DNA from: Microterricola viridarii
GTDB taxonomy: Bacteria > Actinomycetota > Actinomycetes > Actinomycetales > Microbacteriaceae
Reading direction: 5' to 3'
Assembly: GCF_001542775.1 (NCBI RefSeq)
Contig: NZ_CP014145.1
Location: 2,294,001-2,358,000 of the forward strand
Length of the DNA stretch: 64,000 bases
Shown here one piece after another: positions 8,482-17,515 of this stretch. Numbering within the stretch: the first letter of the stretch is position 1; the number at the start of each line of letters is the position of its first letter. A model generated the notes under the pieces. That model made no database searches, was not told where the DNA came from, and saw only the letters and a program-made list of their open reading frames with translations. A program made the translations under genes and the position numbers.

Positions 8482-9549
8482 ATGAGCACCCGGGCCAGCC
8501 TCCCCGTCAACGTTCCAGAGCCGCCGCTCGGCCACATCCCGGGTGCACTGAGCGCGGCCGCCGCCCAGCCGCAGCGCATCTCGACCGGATCACTGCCGGA
8601 CCCGGGCTTGGTGCGCCGCCTGTTGGACGAGGCGCACCAGCGCTTTGCCTCCGTGCAGGACGGCGCCGTCGCCGACTACATCCCCGCGCTGGCCGCCGTC
8701 GACCCCGACCGTTTCGGGTTGGCGATCGTCAGCGCAACGGGCGAGCGGTACTCGGTCGGCGATGCCCGGCATCCGTTCACCATCCAAAGCGTGTCGAAGC
8801 CGTTCGTGTTCGCGCTCGTCGCCAACGCGCTCGGCCACGAGCAGGTCAAGCAGCTGCTTGGCGTGAACAACTCCGGCCTGCCGTTCGACTCGGTCATCGC
8901 CGTGGAGCTGAACCCGGGCCGCACCGCGAACCCGATGGTCAACGCCGGGGCGATCGCGACGACCAGCCTGGTGCCGGGGGCGGATGCCGCCGCGAAGTGG
9001 GAGTTCGTGCGGGCCGGCCTCTCCCGTTTCGCCGGCCGCGAGCTGGTGATGGACGAGGAGGTGTACGAGTCGGAGTCGCGCACCAACGACCGCAACGAGG
9101 GCATCGCCCGACTGCTGAAGGGTTACGGCCGCATCTACAGCGACCCGCTGGAGGCGACCGACGTGTACACCCGGCAGTGTGCGCTGCTGGTGACCACAGA
9201 AGACCTGGCCGTGATGAGCGCGACGCTCGCCGACGGCGGCGTCAACCCGATCACGCGGGAGCAGGTCATCGACGAGGACTCCTGCAAGCGCACCCTCGCC
9301 GTGCTGGCGACCGCCGGCATGTACGAGCGCAGCGGCGAGTGGCTCTACGAGGTCGGCCTGCCCGCCAAGAGCGGTGTCGGTGGCGGCATCATCACCGTCA
9401 TCCCCGGCAAGGCGGGGCTGGCCAGCTACTCACCGTTGCTGGATGACGCAGGCAACAGCGTGCGCGGCACCCTGGCAACCGCGTTCCTCTCCACGACCCT
9501 CGGCCTCAACGTGTTCGCCTCGGCCCCGGTGCCGGAGGCCGACGCCTAG
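8482..9549 (+). CDS. glsA: Glutaminase A
   Basis: A 355-residue serine-dependent glutaminase (L-glutamine to L-glutamate plus ammonia). The fold resembles class A beta-lactamases; the catalytic SVSK is seen in IQSVSKPFVFAL near residue 103, followed by NPMVNAGAIATT, ESESRTNDRN, KGYGRIYSDP and the C-terminal LPAKSGVGGGIITVIPGKAGLA, all family hallmarks. The N-terminus is about 30 residues longer than in the Escherichia coli enzymes. No CNMP-binding or STAS C-terminal domain is present. It is cotranscribed with, or lies directly behind, the AlaX-like gene. Confidence 0.95.
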   Translation: MSTRASLPVNVPEPPLGHIPGALSAAAAQPQRISTGSLPDPGLVRRLLDEAHQRFASVQDGAVADYIPALAAVDPDRFGLAIVSATGERYSVGDARHPFTIQSVSKPFVFALVANALGHEQVKQLLGVNNSGLPFDSVIAVELNPGRTANPMVNAGAIATTSLVPGADAAAKWEFVRAGLSRFAGRELVMDEEVYESESRTNDRNEGIARLLKGYGRIYSDPLEATDVYTRQCALLVTTEDLAVMSATLADGGVNPITREQVIDEDSCKRTLAVLATAGMYERSGEWLYEVGLPAKSGVGGGIITVIPGKAGLASYSPLLDDAGNSVRGTLATAFLSTTLGLNVFASAPVPEADA

Positions 9550-9582
9550 CACCGAGCCTGCGCTTCCCCTCCCTCCCCTCCC

Positions 9583-9690
9583 CCGCTGGTCGAGTAGCGA
9601 GGAACGAGCGTATCGAGACCTCCCGCGCGGCCCAGCGTCCGGTTGTGTCAGGGTCTCGATACGGCCCTAGCGGGCCTACTCGACCAGCGG
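9583..9690. repeat. Long inverted repeat (REP-like hairpin)
   Basis: A 38-base left arm beginning ccgctggtcgagtagcg at 9583-9620 and a right arm 9652-9690 ending ctactcgaccagcgg are inverted copies, interrupted by about 31 bases. This is the dispersed repeat typical of Microbacteriaceae intergenic regions. Its position between the convergent glsA and GH2 genes would let it act as a bidirectional terminator. The stop codon of the GH2 reading frame falls inside the right arm. Confidence 0.85.
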
Positions 9691-11760
9691 AGAAGCCGGC
9701 CTGCTCCCATCTCGTTGGCTCGAGGGAGCGCCAGCGACCGAAGCCAACACCCGCGGAGCTGGAACCCCCCTGTCGCGTTGACTCCCGGGCTTCGGGCGCT
9801 GCGCTGCTCCTTCGTCGCGGCGCGGCGCCCTCCAGCCGCCGTGGGGAGAGGCGGCGCGGCGCCCTCTAGCCGCCGTGGGGAGAGGCGGGCGCGGCGTCCC
9901 CCGTTGGCTCGAGGGAGCGCCAGCGACCGAAGCCAACACCTCAGCATCCACCGGAGCCGACGCCGGCAGCCGCAGGCGGGCATTCACCGCCTGCACGGCC
10001 TCCTCGGCGATCTTCAGTACGCGTCTGTCGTAGCTGAGCACGCCATTCGTCTCATCTTCGACGTCGCTGAGCTGCGTGTACACGGTCGCGGCCAGGCCCT
10101 GCTTCACCGCGGGGATCAGCTCGCGCTCGTGCAGCCGCACGAAGGCGGCCGTCAACGACTCCGCGTCCTTGAACCGCTTGTAGCCGAACTCCCGCGCGCT
10201 GACGCTGTGGCCGGGCAGCCGCTGGCTGTAGCCGCCGTACTCGGAGACGACGACGGCGCGTTCGGCCGTCGTGGGCTGCCGCCGCGGCATCCGGAACCGC
10301 CGGAAGTACACGTGCAGGCTGTGCATGTCGCCGCCACCCTGGTCGTGCCAGCCGCTGGCGTGGTCGATGCTGCGGCTGGGGTCGATGGTACGCAGTTCCG
10401 CGGTGGCCTCCACCGCGTCGAACTGCCCCCAGCCCTCATTGAACGGCACCCAGGCGGCGATGCACGTGACCGAGCGCAGCAGTTCGACCGTGCCGCGCAT
10501 CTCCTCTTTCCAGTGTGCGCGGCCGGCGGCATCCGTGCGGGCGAAAGCCTCGTAGCGGTTGTCGCGCAGCCGCAACGGGGTGAGCACCGGGGCCGTGATC
10601 ACCCACGGCTTGTAGCGTCCGCCGCCATTGACCATGTCCTGCCAGACCAGCATGCCGAGGCGGTCGCAGTGGTAGTACCAGCGCAGCGGCTCGATCTTGA
10701 TGTGTTTGCGCAGCATGGTGAATCCGAGGCGCTTGGCGGTGCGGATGTCGTGCACCATCGCCGCGTCGTCCGGCGGTGTGTACAGGCCGTCCGGCCAATA
10801 GCCCTGGTCGAGCAGGCCGGCGTGGAAGTAGGGCTGGCCGTTCAGCAGCAGCCGGGGTCGGCCGGAGGCGTCCGGACCGATGCCGAAGCTGCGCATGCCG
10901 AAGTAGCTGAGCACCGTATCCGAACCGAGGATCACCTCGACGTCGTAGAGGAATGGGTCTTCTGGCGACCAGAGCCGGGCCCCGGGCAGCTCGATCCGGG
11001 CGACCGTGCCGGGGGGCACACGGGCGATGGAGAGGATCGCGGAGCCGTCGCGAACGGTGATGAAGGCCGCCGGCAGCGCCTCTGCGGCATCCGGTCCGGT
11101 CATGCTGCGAACCGTGATCTCGACGGCATCGAGGCTCGGCAGCGGCAGTATCTCCACCGCGGCGACCGAGACGGCGGGAACCAGTTCCAGCCAGACGGTC
11201 TGCCAGATGCCTGACTGGGCGGTGTACCAGATGCCGCCGCGGCGCAGCTTCTGCTTGCCGCGGGAGAGCGGCCCGGTGTCGCTCGGGTCGCTGACCCGCA
11301 CCCGCAGCACGTTGGCGCCGCGGCGCACGGCCTCGGTCACGTCCAGCTGGAACGGCAGGTACCCGCCGGAGTGCGCGCCGACCTCGACCCCGTTCAGCCA
11401 CACGGTGCAGTCTTGGTCGACGGCGCCGAAGTGCAGCAGCAGCCGGGCGCCGCCGTGCGGGGCCAGCCCCTCCGGCAACTCGAAGTCGCGGTGGTAGTGC
11501 AGCCACTGGCCGGGGCGCAGCTGCCGCTCGACACCGGAGAGGGCAGCCTCGGGCGAGAACGGCACGATGATCTCGCCGTCCAGGCGCGCCGGCGCGGCAT
11601 CCGTGGCGGTGATCGCGTAGCCCCAGCGGCCGTTCAGGCTGTGGAAGCTGTCGCGCACCATTTGCGGCCGCGGGTACTCGGGCAGCGGGTTGTCGGAGTT
11701 CAGCGCCTCACCCCACGGGGTGAGCAGCGGGGCCAGCGCGCGGCGGCGCGGGCGGCTCAC
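9676..11760 (-). CDS. Glycoside hydrolase family 2 protein with repeat-derived tail
   Basis: A 694-residue protein. Order of domains: sugar-binding jelly-roll (about 40-200, with LHYHRDFELP and VWLNGVEVGAHSGGYLPF), immunoglobulin-like domain (200-310), and the TIM barrel with the general acid/base in WVPFNEGWGQFD near residue 440 and the nucleophile Glu in VVSEYGGYSQ near residue 505. Members include beta-galactosidases, glucuronidases and mannosidases; specificity is not evident. The catalytic protein seems to end near residue 600, after VQAVNARLRLP; the last 90 or so residues come from the repeat cluster and contain the segment VLASVAGAPSSQR twice. GTG 11760 overlaps the stop of the MFS gene (GTGA), indicating coupling and a sugar-uptake-plus-hydrolysis operon. 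Confidence 0.85.
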   Translation of the reverse strand: MSRPRRRALAPLLTPWGEALNSDNPLPEYPRPQMVRDSFHSLNGRWGYAITATDAAPARLDGEIIVPFSPEAALSGVERQLRPGQWLHYHRDFELPEGLAPHGGARLLLHFGAVDQDCTVWLNGVEVGAHSGGYLPFQLDVTEAVRRGANVLRVRVSDPSDTGPLSRGKQKLRRGGIWYTAQSGIWQTVWLELVPAVSVAAVEILPLPSLDAVEITVRSMTGPDAAEALPAAFITVRDGSAILSIARVPPGTVARIELPGARLWSPEDPFLYDVEVILGSDTVLSYFGMRSFGIGPDASGRPRLLLNGQPYFHAGLLDQGYWPDGLYTPPDDAAMVHDIRTAKRLGFTMLRKHIKIEPLRWYYHCDRLGMLVWQDMVNGGGRYKPWVITAPVLTPLRLRDNRYEAFARTDAAGRAHWKEEMRGTVELLRSVTCIAAWVPFNEGWGQFDAVEATAELRTIDPSRSIDHASGWHDQGGGDMHSLHVYFRRFRMPRRQPTTAERAVVVSEYGGYSQRLPGHSVSAREFGYKRFKDAESLTAAFVRLHERELIPAVKQGLAATVYTQLSDVEDETNGVLSYDRRVLKIAEEAVQAVNARLRLPASAPVDAEVLASVAGAPSSQRGTPRPPLPTAARGRRAASPHGGWRAPRRDEGAAQRPKPGSQRDRGVPAPRVLASVAGAPSSQRDGSRPASPLVE
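9714..9939. repeat. Repeat cluster: two identical 37-bp copies flanking a 34-bp tandem
   Basis: Identical 37-bp copies, beginning gttggctcgagggagcgc, occupy 9714-9750 and 9903-9939. Their ends gttggct and agccaac are inverted, so each can fold as a small hairpin. Between them a 34-bp unit starting gcggcgccctc occurs twice in tandem (9822 and 9856). A diverged third copy of the 37-bp element lies at 19234-19271. On the minus strand the cluster is translated as the tail of the GH2 protein. Confidence 0.85.
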
Positions 11761-13097
11761 CGGGCACGCTCCCGGCGTAGCAGCGCGAGCGCGGGGACGA
11801 GCACGAACAGCGTGACGATGGCCGCGGCGATGAAGATGCCCGCCGTCGGTACCTGCTTCACCACGCCGAGCTCCTCGTAGACCTCGCCGGCCCCACTGAT
11901 GACGGCGGCACCGATGAACGGCCCGATCAGCATCGGCACCAGGATGGCGAAGATCATCCGCAGGCCCTGCACGGAGCCGACCCGGTCAACCGGCGAGAAG
12001 TTGCGCACCGAGGCGCCGATCGCGGCCACCATCAGCATGAAGCCGCTCATCATGAACAGACCGGCAATGATGACGAAGACGGTGTCCCTGGCCACCGACA
12101 TCAGCACCAGGCCGAGCAGGTAGAGCGCGGCGATCGGCAGGATCGAGCGCACGGTGCCGACCCGGTCGATCACCCGGCCACCGAGAACGCTGACGACGGC
12201 GGCGCCGAGCAGCACGACGCCGAGCACCAGCGCGTACTCCTCGATCCGCAGGGTGCGCTGGATGTAGATGATCAGGTACGGCAGGAACACCTGGGTGGAG
12301 ATGCCGAACACGGCCCAGGCGGCGAGCGCCAGGTACAGCCGCGGGTTGGCCCGCACCACGGTGGGCCGCAGGCCGTGCGCGATCGAGCGGAACACCCGGT
12401 CGCTCTGCCTGGCCGGGTTCGGCACATCGCGGATCAGGAACCAGGCCAGCACCCCGACGAGCATGGTGGCCACCCCGATGATGCCGAAGAACTCCCGCCA
12501 CTGCCCGGCCCGGGTGAAGCCGTCGAGGGCGCCGAAAACGATCAGCATGCTGAGCAGCGGCAGGGCGGCGAGCACCGACTCCACCTTGGCCCGGTTGCTC
12601 ACACTGGTCACATCGGTGACCCAGGCGTTGAAGGCGGCGTCGTTCGCGCTGGAGCCGATGAAGCTCATCACGCAGTCGAGCAGAATGACGACGAGCACCG
12701 TGGCGACCACGGCGTCGATCATGGGCACCAGCTGGCCGACTCCATCGACTGAGACGAATCCGAACGCCGCCGTGGAGAGCCCCCAGAGCAGGTAGCCGGC
12801 CACGATGAACACGCGGCGCTTGCCGGCCCGGTCGCTGATCGCCCCGACCAACAGGGTGGCCACGGTGGCCGCGATGGCGCTGGCCGCGACCATCGTCGCG
12901 AGCACATTCGGGTCGTCGGTGATGGTGTCGTAGACGAACACGTTGAGGTACATGTTCTCGAGCGTCCATGCGATCTGGCCGACTAACCCGACGATCACGA
13001 CAGCGAACCACCGCCGTGCCCCCAGCGCGCTGCTTGGCCGGGGCCCCTCGTCGACCGGCGCGGTCTCGGGCAGGGCCGTGTCGTCGGGCGTTCTCAT
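11757..13097 (-). CDS. MFS transporter, probable glycoside importer
   Basis: A 446-residue protein with 12 hydrophobic helices. MFS signatures: GAISDRAGKRRVFIVAGY after helix 2 (loop 2-3 motif) and the equivalent GGRVIDRVGTVRSI in the second half. The first helix IVGLVGQIAWTLENMYLNVF with ITDDPNVLATMVAASAI resembles actinobacterial proteins annotated as SLC45-like or GPH-like sugar transporters. It is translationally coupled to the downstream GH2 glycosidase, so a glycoside substrate is the most economical inference. Start ATG 13097 gives a 25-residue polar lead before helix 1. Confidence 0.85.
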   Translation of the reverse strand: MRTPDDTALPETAPVDEGPRPSSALGARRWFAVVIVGLVGQIAWTLENMYLNVFVYDTITDDPNVLATMVAASAIAATVATLLVGAISDRAGKRRVFIVAGYLLWGLSTAAFGFVSVDGVGQLVPMIDAVVATVLVVILLDCVMSFIGSSANDAAFNAWVTDVTSVSNRAKVESVLAALPLLSMLIVFGALDGFTRAGQWREFFGIIGVATMLVGVLAWFLIRDVPNPARQSDRVFRSIAHGLRPTVVRANPRLYLALAAWAVFGISTQVFLPYLIIYIQRTLRIEEYALVLGVVLLGAAVVSVLGGRVIDRVGTVRSILPIAALYLLGLVLMSVARDTVFVIIAGLFMMSGFMLMVAAIGASVRNFSPVDRVGSVQGLRMIFAILVPMLIGPFIGAAVISGAGEVYEELGVVKQVPTAGIFIAAAIVTLFVLVPALALLRRERAR

Positions 13098-13189
13098 CAG
13101 AAGGTGCTCCCCTCGCGATCACCATTGATCGCACAGAACGGTGCCGGGCTGCCCGGCTCGTGGAGCACTACTTTAGCGTTTGGGCGCGC

Positions 13190-13996
13190 TCACACGTCGC
13201 TGCTGCGCAGGCGCGGCAATTCGGCAGGCGCCGGCACCGGGGCCGGGGCGTCCGCCTGCGGCCAGAAGGTGCGCAGCAGGGTATCCGGCAGCTCGATCGC
13301 GCCGGCCTTGTTCGGGTCGATATAGCGCCCTGTGCTGCTTCCGAGCGCTTTCACGTCGTCGTGCAGCCGCTCCATCGTCACGTCCAGCCGGTTCGCGGTG
13401 GCCGCGGCATCCCGCAACTCGGCCAAGAGGGTCTCGGGCACCTGGCCCTCGTACTTGTAGTAGATCTTGTGCTCCAGGCTGGCCCAGAAGTCCATCGCGA
13501 TGGTGCGGATCTGCACCTCGACCTTGACCGGGTGCACCCGCTCGGAGAGGAACACGGGCACCTCGATCAGCATGTGCAGGCTCTGGTAGCCGTTCTCTTT
13601 CGGCGCCGCGATGTAGTCGCGCACCTGCAGGACCTTGATGTCGTTCTGGGCGGCGAGCATGTCGTAGACGCGGTAGGCGTCGGAGATGAAGCTGCAGGTG
13701 ACGCGCACGCCGGCGATGTCGTGCACCTCTGCTGCGATCTGCTCGATGGTGGGCTCCAGGCCCTTGCGCACCGCCTTGGCCAGAATGCTCTCCGGGCTCT
13801 TCAGCCGGGAACTGACGTGCTCGATCGGGCTGTAGTCGTCGCGGTGGCTGAACTCCTCGCGCAGGATGTTCAGCTTCGTCATGATCTCGTCGATGCCGAA
13901 CTTGTACTGCAACATCATGCCCTCGAACTGGTGTCGCACCCGCGAGAGTTCTTCGAGTTCGGGGCTGAGCTGCATGGGGTCGTGGTGTCCTGACAT
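13190..13996 (-). CDS. Small alarmone synthetase (RelA/SpoT domain protein)
   Basis: A 268-residue protein with a single RelA/SpoT nucleotidyltransferase domain and no HD hydrolase, TGS or ACT domains, so of the RelQ/RelP-like small alarmone synthetase class that makes (p)ppGpp from GTP/GDP and ATP. Motifs: SRLKSPESILAKAVRKG, VHDIAGVRVTCSFISDAYRV, PKENGYQSLHMLIEVPV and VEVQIRTIAMDFWASLEHKIYY (each read in pieces). A proline/alanine-rich tail follows residue 240. Start ATG 13996 is preceded by gcgagg; the frame remains open to 14098 but without a Shine-Dalgarno sequence. Confidence 0.9.
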   Translation of the reverse strand: MSGHHDPMQLSPELEELSRVRHQFEGMMLQYKFGIDEIMTKLNILREEFSHRDDYSPIEHVSSRLKSPESILAKAVRKGLEPTIEQIAAEVHDIAGVRVTCSFISDAYRVYDMLAAQNDIKVLQVRDYIAAPKENGYQSLHMLIEVPVFLSERVHPVKVEVQIRTIAMDFWASLEHKIYYKYEGQVPETLLAELRDAAATANRLDVTMERLHDDVKALGSSTGRYIDPNKAGAIELPDTLLRTFWPQADAPAPVPAPAELPRLRSSDV

Positions 13997-14128
13997 GATG
14001 CTGTGATCCTCGCAGAGGCAGCTGGCCGCCCGCTTGGAGTGCGCCCCGGATCTCGGATGCCGGGTGTGCCGCGCTTGCGCAGCCGCTGCGCCGTGCACTA
14101 CCCGGGGCGTGCTCAGTCCCGGGCGTGC

Positions 14129-14524
14129 TCAGTCCAGGTACACCCAGCGCCCGGCCTCGCGCACGAACCGGCTGTTCTCGTGCTGGGAGCCGCGGCCGTC
14201 GGCATCGCGGTAGAAGGCGGTGAACTCGACGGTGCCCTCGGCGTCGAGCAGCCCGCCGCGGCTGGTGCCGTCGATGTCCAGGCGGTACCAGCGCAGCTCG
14301 GCGTCCAGTTCCAGCTCGGCCGGCCGAGTGCTGCTGTGCCAGCTGCGGAGCAGGTAGGCGGCGTCGCCGACGGCGAAGGCCGAGAAGCGTGAGCGCATCA
14401 GCGCCTCCGCGGTTGCGGCATCCGCCGCGCCGCGGTGCAGCCGGCCGCAGCAGGCCCCATAGCTCTCGCCGCTCAGGCAGGGGCAGCGGGCGTCGTCGTC
14501 GAGGAGGGTGTGTGCGTCTGCCAT
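14129..14524 (-). CDS. YchJ family (UPF0225) SEC-C motif protein
   Basis: A 131-residue protein. It begins with a SEC-C zinc motif (CPCLSGESYGACCG, four Cys between residues 14 and 26) and continues with the YchJ core (AEALMRSRFSAFAVGDAAYLL, then HSSTRPAEL, then EFTAFYRDADGRGSQHENSRFVRE, ending WVYLD). The family has a cystatin/NTF2-like fold; its function is not established. Length fits the family (about 125-150). It lies upstream of the alarmone synthetase gene on the same strand with a 132-base gap that holds a direct repeat of gggcgtgctcagtcc. Confidence 0.9.
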   Translation of the reverse strand: MADAHTLLDDDARCPCLSGESYGACCGRLHRGAADAATAEALMRSRFSAFAVGDAAYLLRSWHSSTRPAELELDAELRWYRLDIDGTSRGGLLDAEGTVEFTAFYRDADGRGSQHENSRFVREAGRWVYLD

Positions 14525-14634
14525 GCATCCATTGTCCCCGAGCCAGAGCCGCTCTCCCCCCGAAGGGGATCTTTCACCGGCGGCGCGAGGCCGCTACGGT
14601 CAGGAGTTTGCCGGCAAGCCGTCTTAAGGGAGTC

Positions 14635-16698
14635 ATGCTCAACCGTTCTCGTATCGCCCTGGTCGTCGCATTGTGCGGCGCGCTCACCGTGACGCCGGCG
14701 ATCGGCGCCTTCGCAACGACCGGTCCGGAGGGTGCTCCGACGCCGAGCGCCTCCGCCACACCGCAGGACACCGTGCCGACCACACCCGCTGCGGCGCCGG
14801 TACCGGTGCCGACCACTGCCACGGATGCTCCAGAGCCGACGGGGCCGCTCGGCTCGGAGCCATCCGCGCCCCCGGCTGAGGACGCCGCCCAGGTCGAGGG
14901 GCCTGACGAGGTTGCCGCCCCGCTCGCCGCGCGGGCGACGGGCCCAACCACGACCGTCCGCCAGCTGCTGGACGCTCTGAAGGTCGCGACCCCCAGCACC
15001 ACGCGCTACGACCGCGCCCAGTTCGAGGAGGGCGTGATCGCCCCCGGCGCACAGTGCCGGACACGGGTCGAGGTGCTCCGACAGGAGTCACGCGTCTCGG
15101 TCACCACGGGGTCGACCCCCTGCACCATCCGCGCGGGAGAGTGGCTGTCGTGGTACGACGGCTCAACCCAGACCGACCCCACGCTGCTGGAGATGGACCA
15201 CCTCGTTGCGCTGAAGGAGGCGTGGATCTCGGGTGCCGACCGCTGGACGGCGGAGCAGCGCCGCGACTAAGCCAACGACATCACCGACCCCGCCACCCTG
15301 ACGATGGTGCTGAGTGCGAGCAACCAAGCGAAGAGTGCGCACGACCCGAGCGGGTGGCTGCCCAGCGCCGCGGCCCAGTGTGACTACCTGCGCGACTGGG
15401 TGATCGTCAAGACCCGCTGGGGCCTGTCGGTCGACTCCGCTGAGAAGAACGCAATCATCCGCGTCCTCGACAGCACATGTGCGGGCGCGAGCACTCGGAT
15501 TCCCGAGTCACGCATCAGCGCGGTCACCCCGACGCCGCCCGTCACAGGGGGCGTGCTCACCCGCTTCCCGAGCGGAGTGCACCGTGTTGCCGGCGCCGAC
15601 CGCTATGAAACAGCGGTCAAGTTGAGCCGCTCCTTCTCCCCCGGAGTGCCGGTGGTCTACGTGGCGGTCGGATTGAACTTCCCCGACGCGCTGAGCGCCG
15701 GCCCCGCGGCGGCGGCACAGAATGGCGCATTGCTGTTGGTGCGGCACGATCGTGTTCCCGAGGTTGTGGCGGCTGAGCTGCAGCGCCTCAAGCCGCGTCG
15801 CATCGTGGTGACGGGCAGCGAAGGCGTCATTTCGAATGCGGTCTACAAACAACTCGCGCAGTACGCACCTGAGATCCGACGGGATGCGGGAGCCGACCGC
15901 TACGAGACCAGTCGGATCATCATTGAGCGTGCCTTCAGCAGTTCGCCGACCGTGTTCATCGCGACGGGCCAGAACTTCCCTGATGCGCTGAGCGCGGCCG
16001 GGGCCGCCGGGGCGGTGTCAGCACCCGTCATGCTCGTCAGGGGCGAGGCCTCCCAACTCGACGCCGCGACGGCCACACTCATCGGAAGGCTTGGCGCGTC
16101 ATCCGCTCGGATCGCGGGAAGTGCCGCCGTGGTCAGCCGGGGAATCGAGCAGTCGCTCGTCGCGCAGCTCGGCTCCGGGAACGTGCAGCGTCATGCGGGG
16201 AGCGACCGATACGAGACCTCCGTTGCCATCAACAAGGCCGCATTCGGGCCAGGCACGCCAGTCTTCATCGCCACCGGCACCTCATTCGCCGACGCGCTGG
16301 CCGGAGGAACGATCGCGGCCCAGTCCGGTCACGCCCTGTACATCTCACGGCAAGAGTGTGTGCCGATTCCGATCAGCACTCAACTGACCGCCAGCAAGCC
16401 GAGTGGCCGCGTGCTGCTGGGCAGCACGGGGGCGTTGAGTGCCAACGTTGAGGCGCTGCGGGCCTGCGCGGCCCCCCAGCCCCCCGTGGTGACGCCGCCG
16501 CCCGTCGTCAAACCGCCGCCCGTGACCACCCCGCAGCCGCCGGCCGGCCCCGCCCCATCGTCGAAGGTGAACTGCAGCGATTTCGCCACCCAGCGAGCAG
16601 CGCAGTCCTGGTTCGAGTACTACCGGAACGCCGGGTACGGCGACATCGCCGGACTCGACCGCGACAAGGACGGCATCGCCTGCGAGACGCTTCCCTAG
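14635..16698 (+). pseudogene. Secreted HNH-type nuclease with cell-wall-binding repeats, interrupted by in-frame TAA
   Basis: One frame runs from ATG 14635 (AAGGGAG upstream) to 16698, 687 codons, broken by TAA at 15268-15270 (codon 212). Part 1: signal peptide (to about residue 30), a Ala/Pro/Thr-rich linker, then the nuclease core with LLEMDHLVALKEAW (Asp-His pair of HNH/DUF1524 nucleases) and EQRRD. Part 2 resumes in the same frame with ANDITDPATLTMVLSASNQ and WLPSAAAQCDYLRDWV, completing the nuclease; then three CW_binding_2 repeats marked by GADRYETAVKLS, GADRYETSRII and GSDRYETSVAIN; a proline-rich linker; and a C-terminal excalibur calcium-binding domain with DRDKDGIACE. The stop replaces the expected Tyr (TAC to TAA). 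It may be a true null, a read-through site or a sequence error. If translated it would be a surface-attached extracellular nuclease. Confidence 0.85.
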
Positions 16699-16788
16699 CC
16701 GCACCCGGCCGGGAGAGTGGCGGCACCCTGTGCCCAGGCGCTCAGCGTCGAGTGGCTCAGCGGGCGTCGTGATCGAGTGGCGTGGCGC

Positions 16789-17406
16789 TCAGGCGAGCAG
16801 GCTACTCGGCACGGCGTCGCCGCGCCAGGACTCGGCGTGCCAGCCGCTCGTGTCGCCGTTCAGCACGACGACGCCGGTGTTGGGCAGTGGGCGCTCCGCG
16901 ACGAAGCCGGCGTCGAGGTTGCGCGCCGCGAAACCGGCCCAGGAGCGCAGCATCGCGCCGTGGCTGACCACGGCGGCGGTCTCGGCCCCGGATGCCACGA
17001 TCTCCGCGATCACCTCGTCGAAGCGCCCAAACGCCTCGTGCCCGTTCTCCCCGCCGCGGATGCGCGCGTCCAACTCGCCGTTCGCCCACGCCATGCAGGT
17101 GCCGATGTATTCGCGGACGGAGTCCCGGTCGGTGAGCATTTCCAGCTCGCCGGCAGTGACCTCGCGTAGCCCGTCGCGCACGTGCAGGTCGACGGCGCGC
17201 AGCCGCGCCAACGGCTCTGCGGTCTGCTGGGCCCGTTTCTGCGAGGACGCGTAGACGGCGGCGATCGGCTCATCGCCGAGCAAAGCGCCGACGATGCTCG
17301 CCTGCTGCAACCCGAGCTCGGTCAGTCCCGGCCCCGGCACCGTGGTGTCCAGTGCGCCGATCACATTCGAGGGGGTCTGGCCGTGCCGTATCAAGATGAG
17401 CCGCAT
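16789..17406 (-). CDS. Histidine phosphatase family protein
   Basis: A 205-residue phosphoglycerate-mutase-like phosphatase. The phosphohistidine motif is LIRHGQTPSN at residues 5-14; the second catalytic His is in VVSHGAMLRSW; the Arg/Glu pocket is represented by SQKRAQQTAEPLA and LREVTAGELEM. Substrates of this superfamily range from phosphosugars to alpha-ribazole phosphate; nothing nearby decides. Intergenic 16699-16788 on its 3' side shows nothing notable. Confidence 0.9.
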   Translation of the reverse strand: MRLILIRHGQTPSNVIGALDTTVPGPGLTELGLQQASIVGALLGDEPIAAVYASSQKRAQQTAEPLARLRAVDLHVRDGLREVTAGELEMLTDRDSVREYIGTCMAWANGELDARIRGGENGHEAFGRFDEVIAEIVASGAETAAVVSHGAMLRSWAGFAARNLDAGFVAERPLPNTGVVVLNGDTSGWHAESWRGDAVPSSLLA

Positions 17407-17515
17407 ACCTCGACATTACGCGGGAAGGCTGGCAGCCCCGCCCACCCGGCCGCGCCGCCGCCCCGTTCGACGCGCGGATGCGCTCCGTCGGGGGGGGGGG
17501 GCGGCGACGTCAGGG

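Noticed and set aside
9550..9960. Possible insertion sequence or integron at the repeat cluster
   Set aside because: No transposase or integrase frame, no terminal inverted repeats with target duplication; the copies are short REP-like elements.
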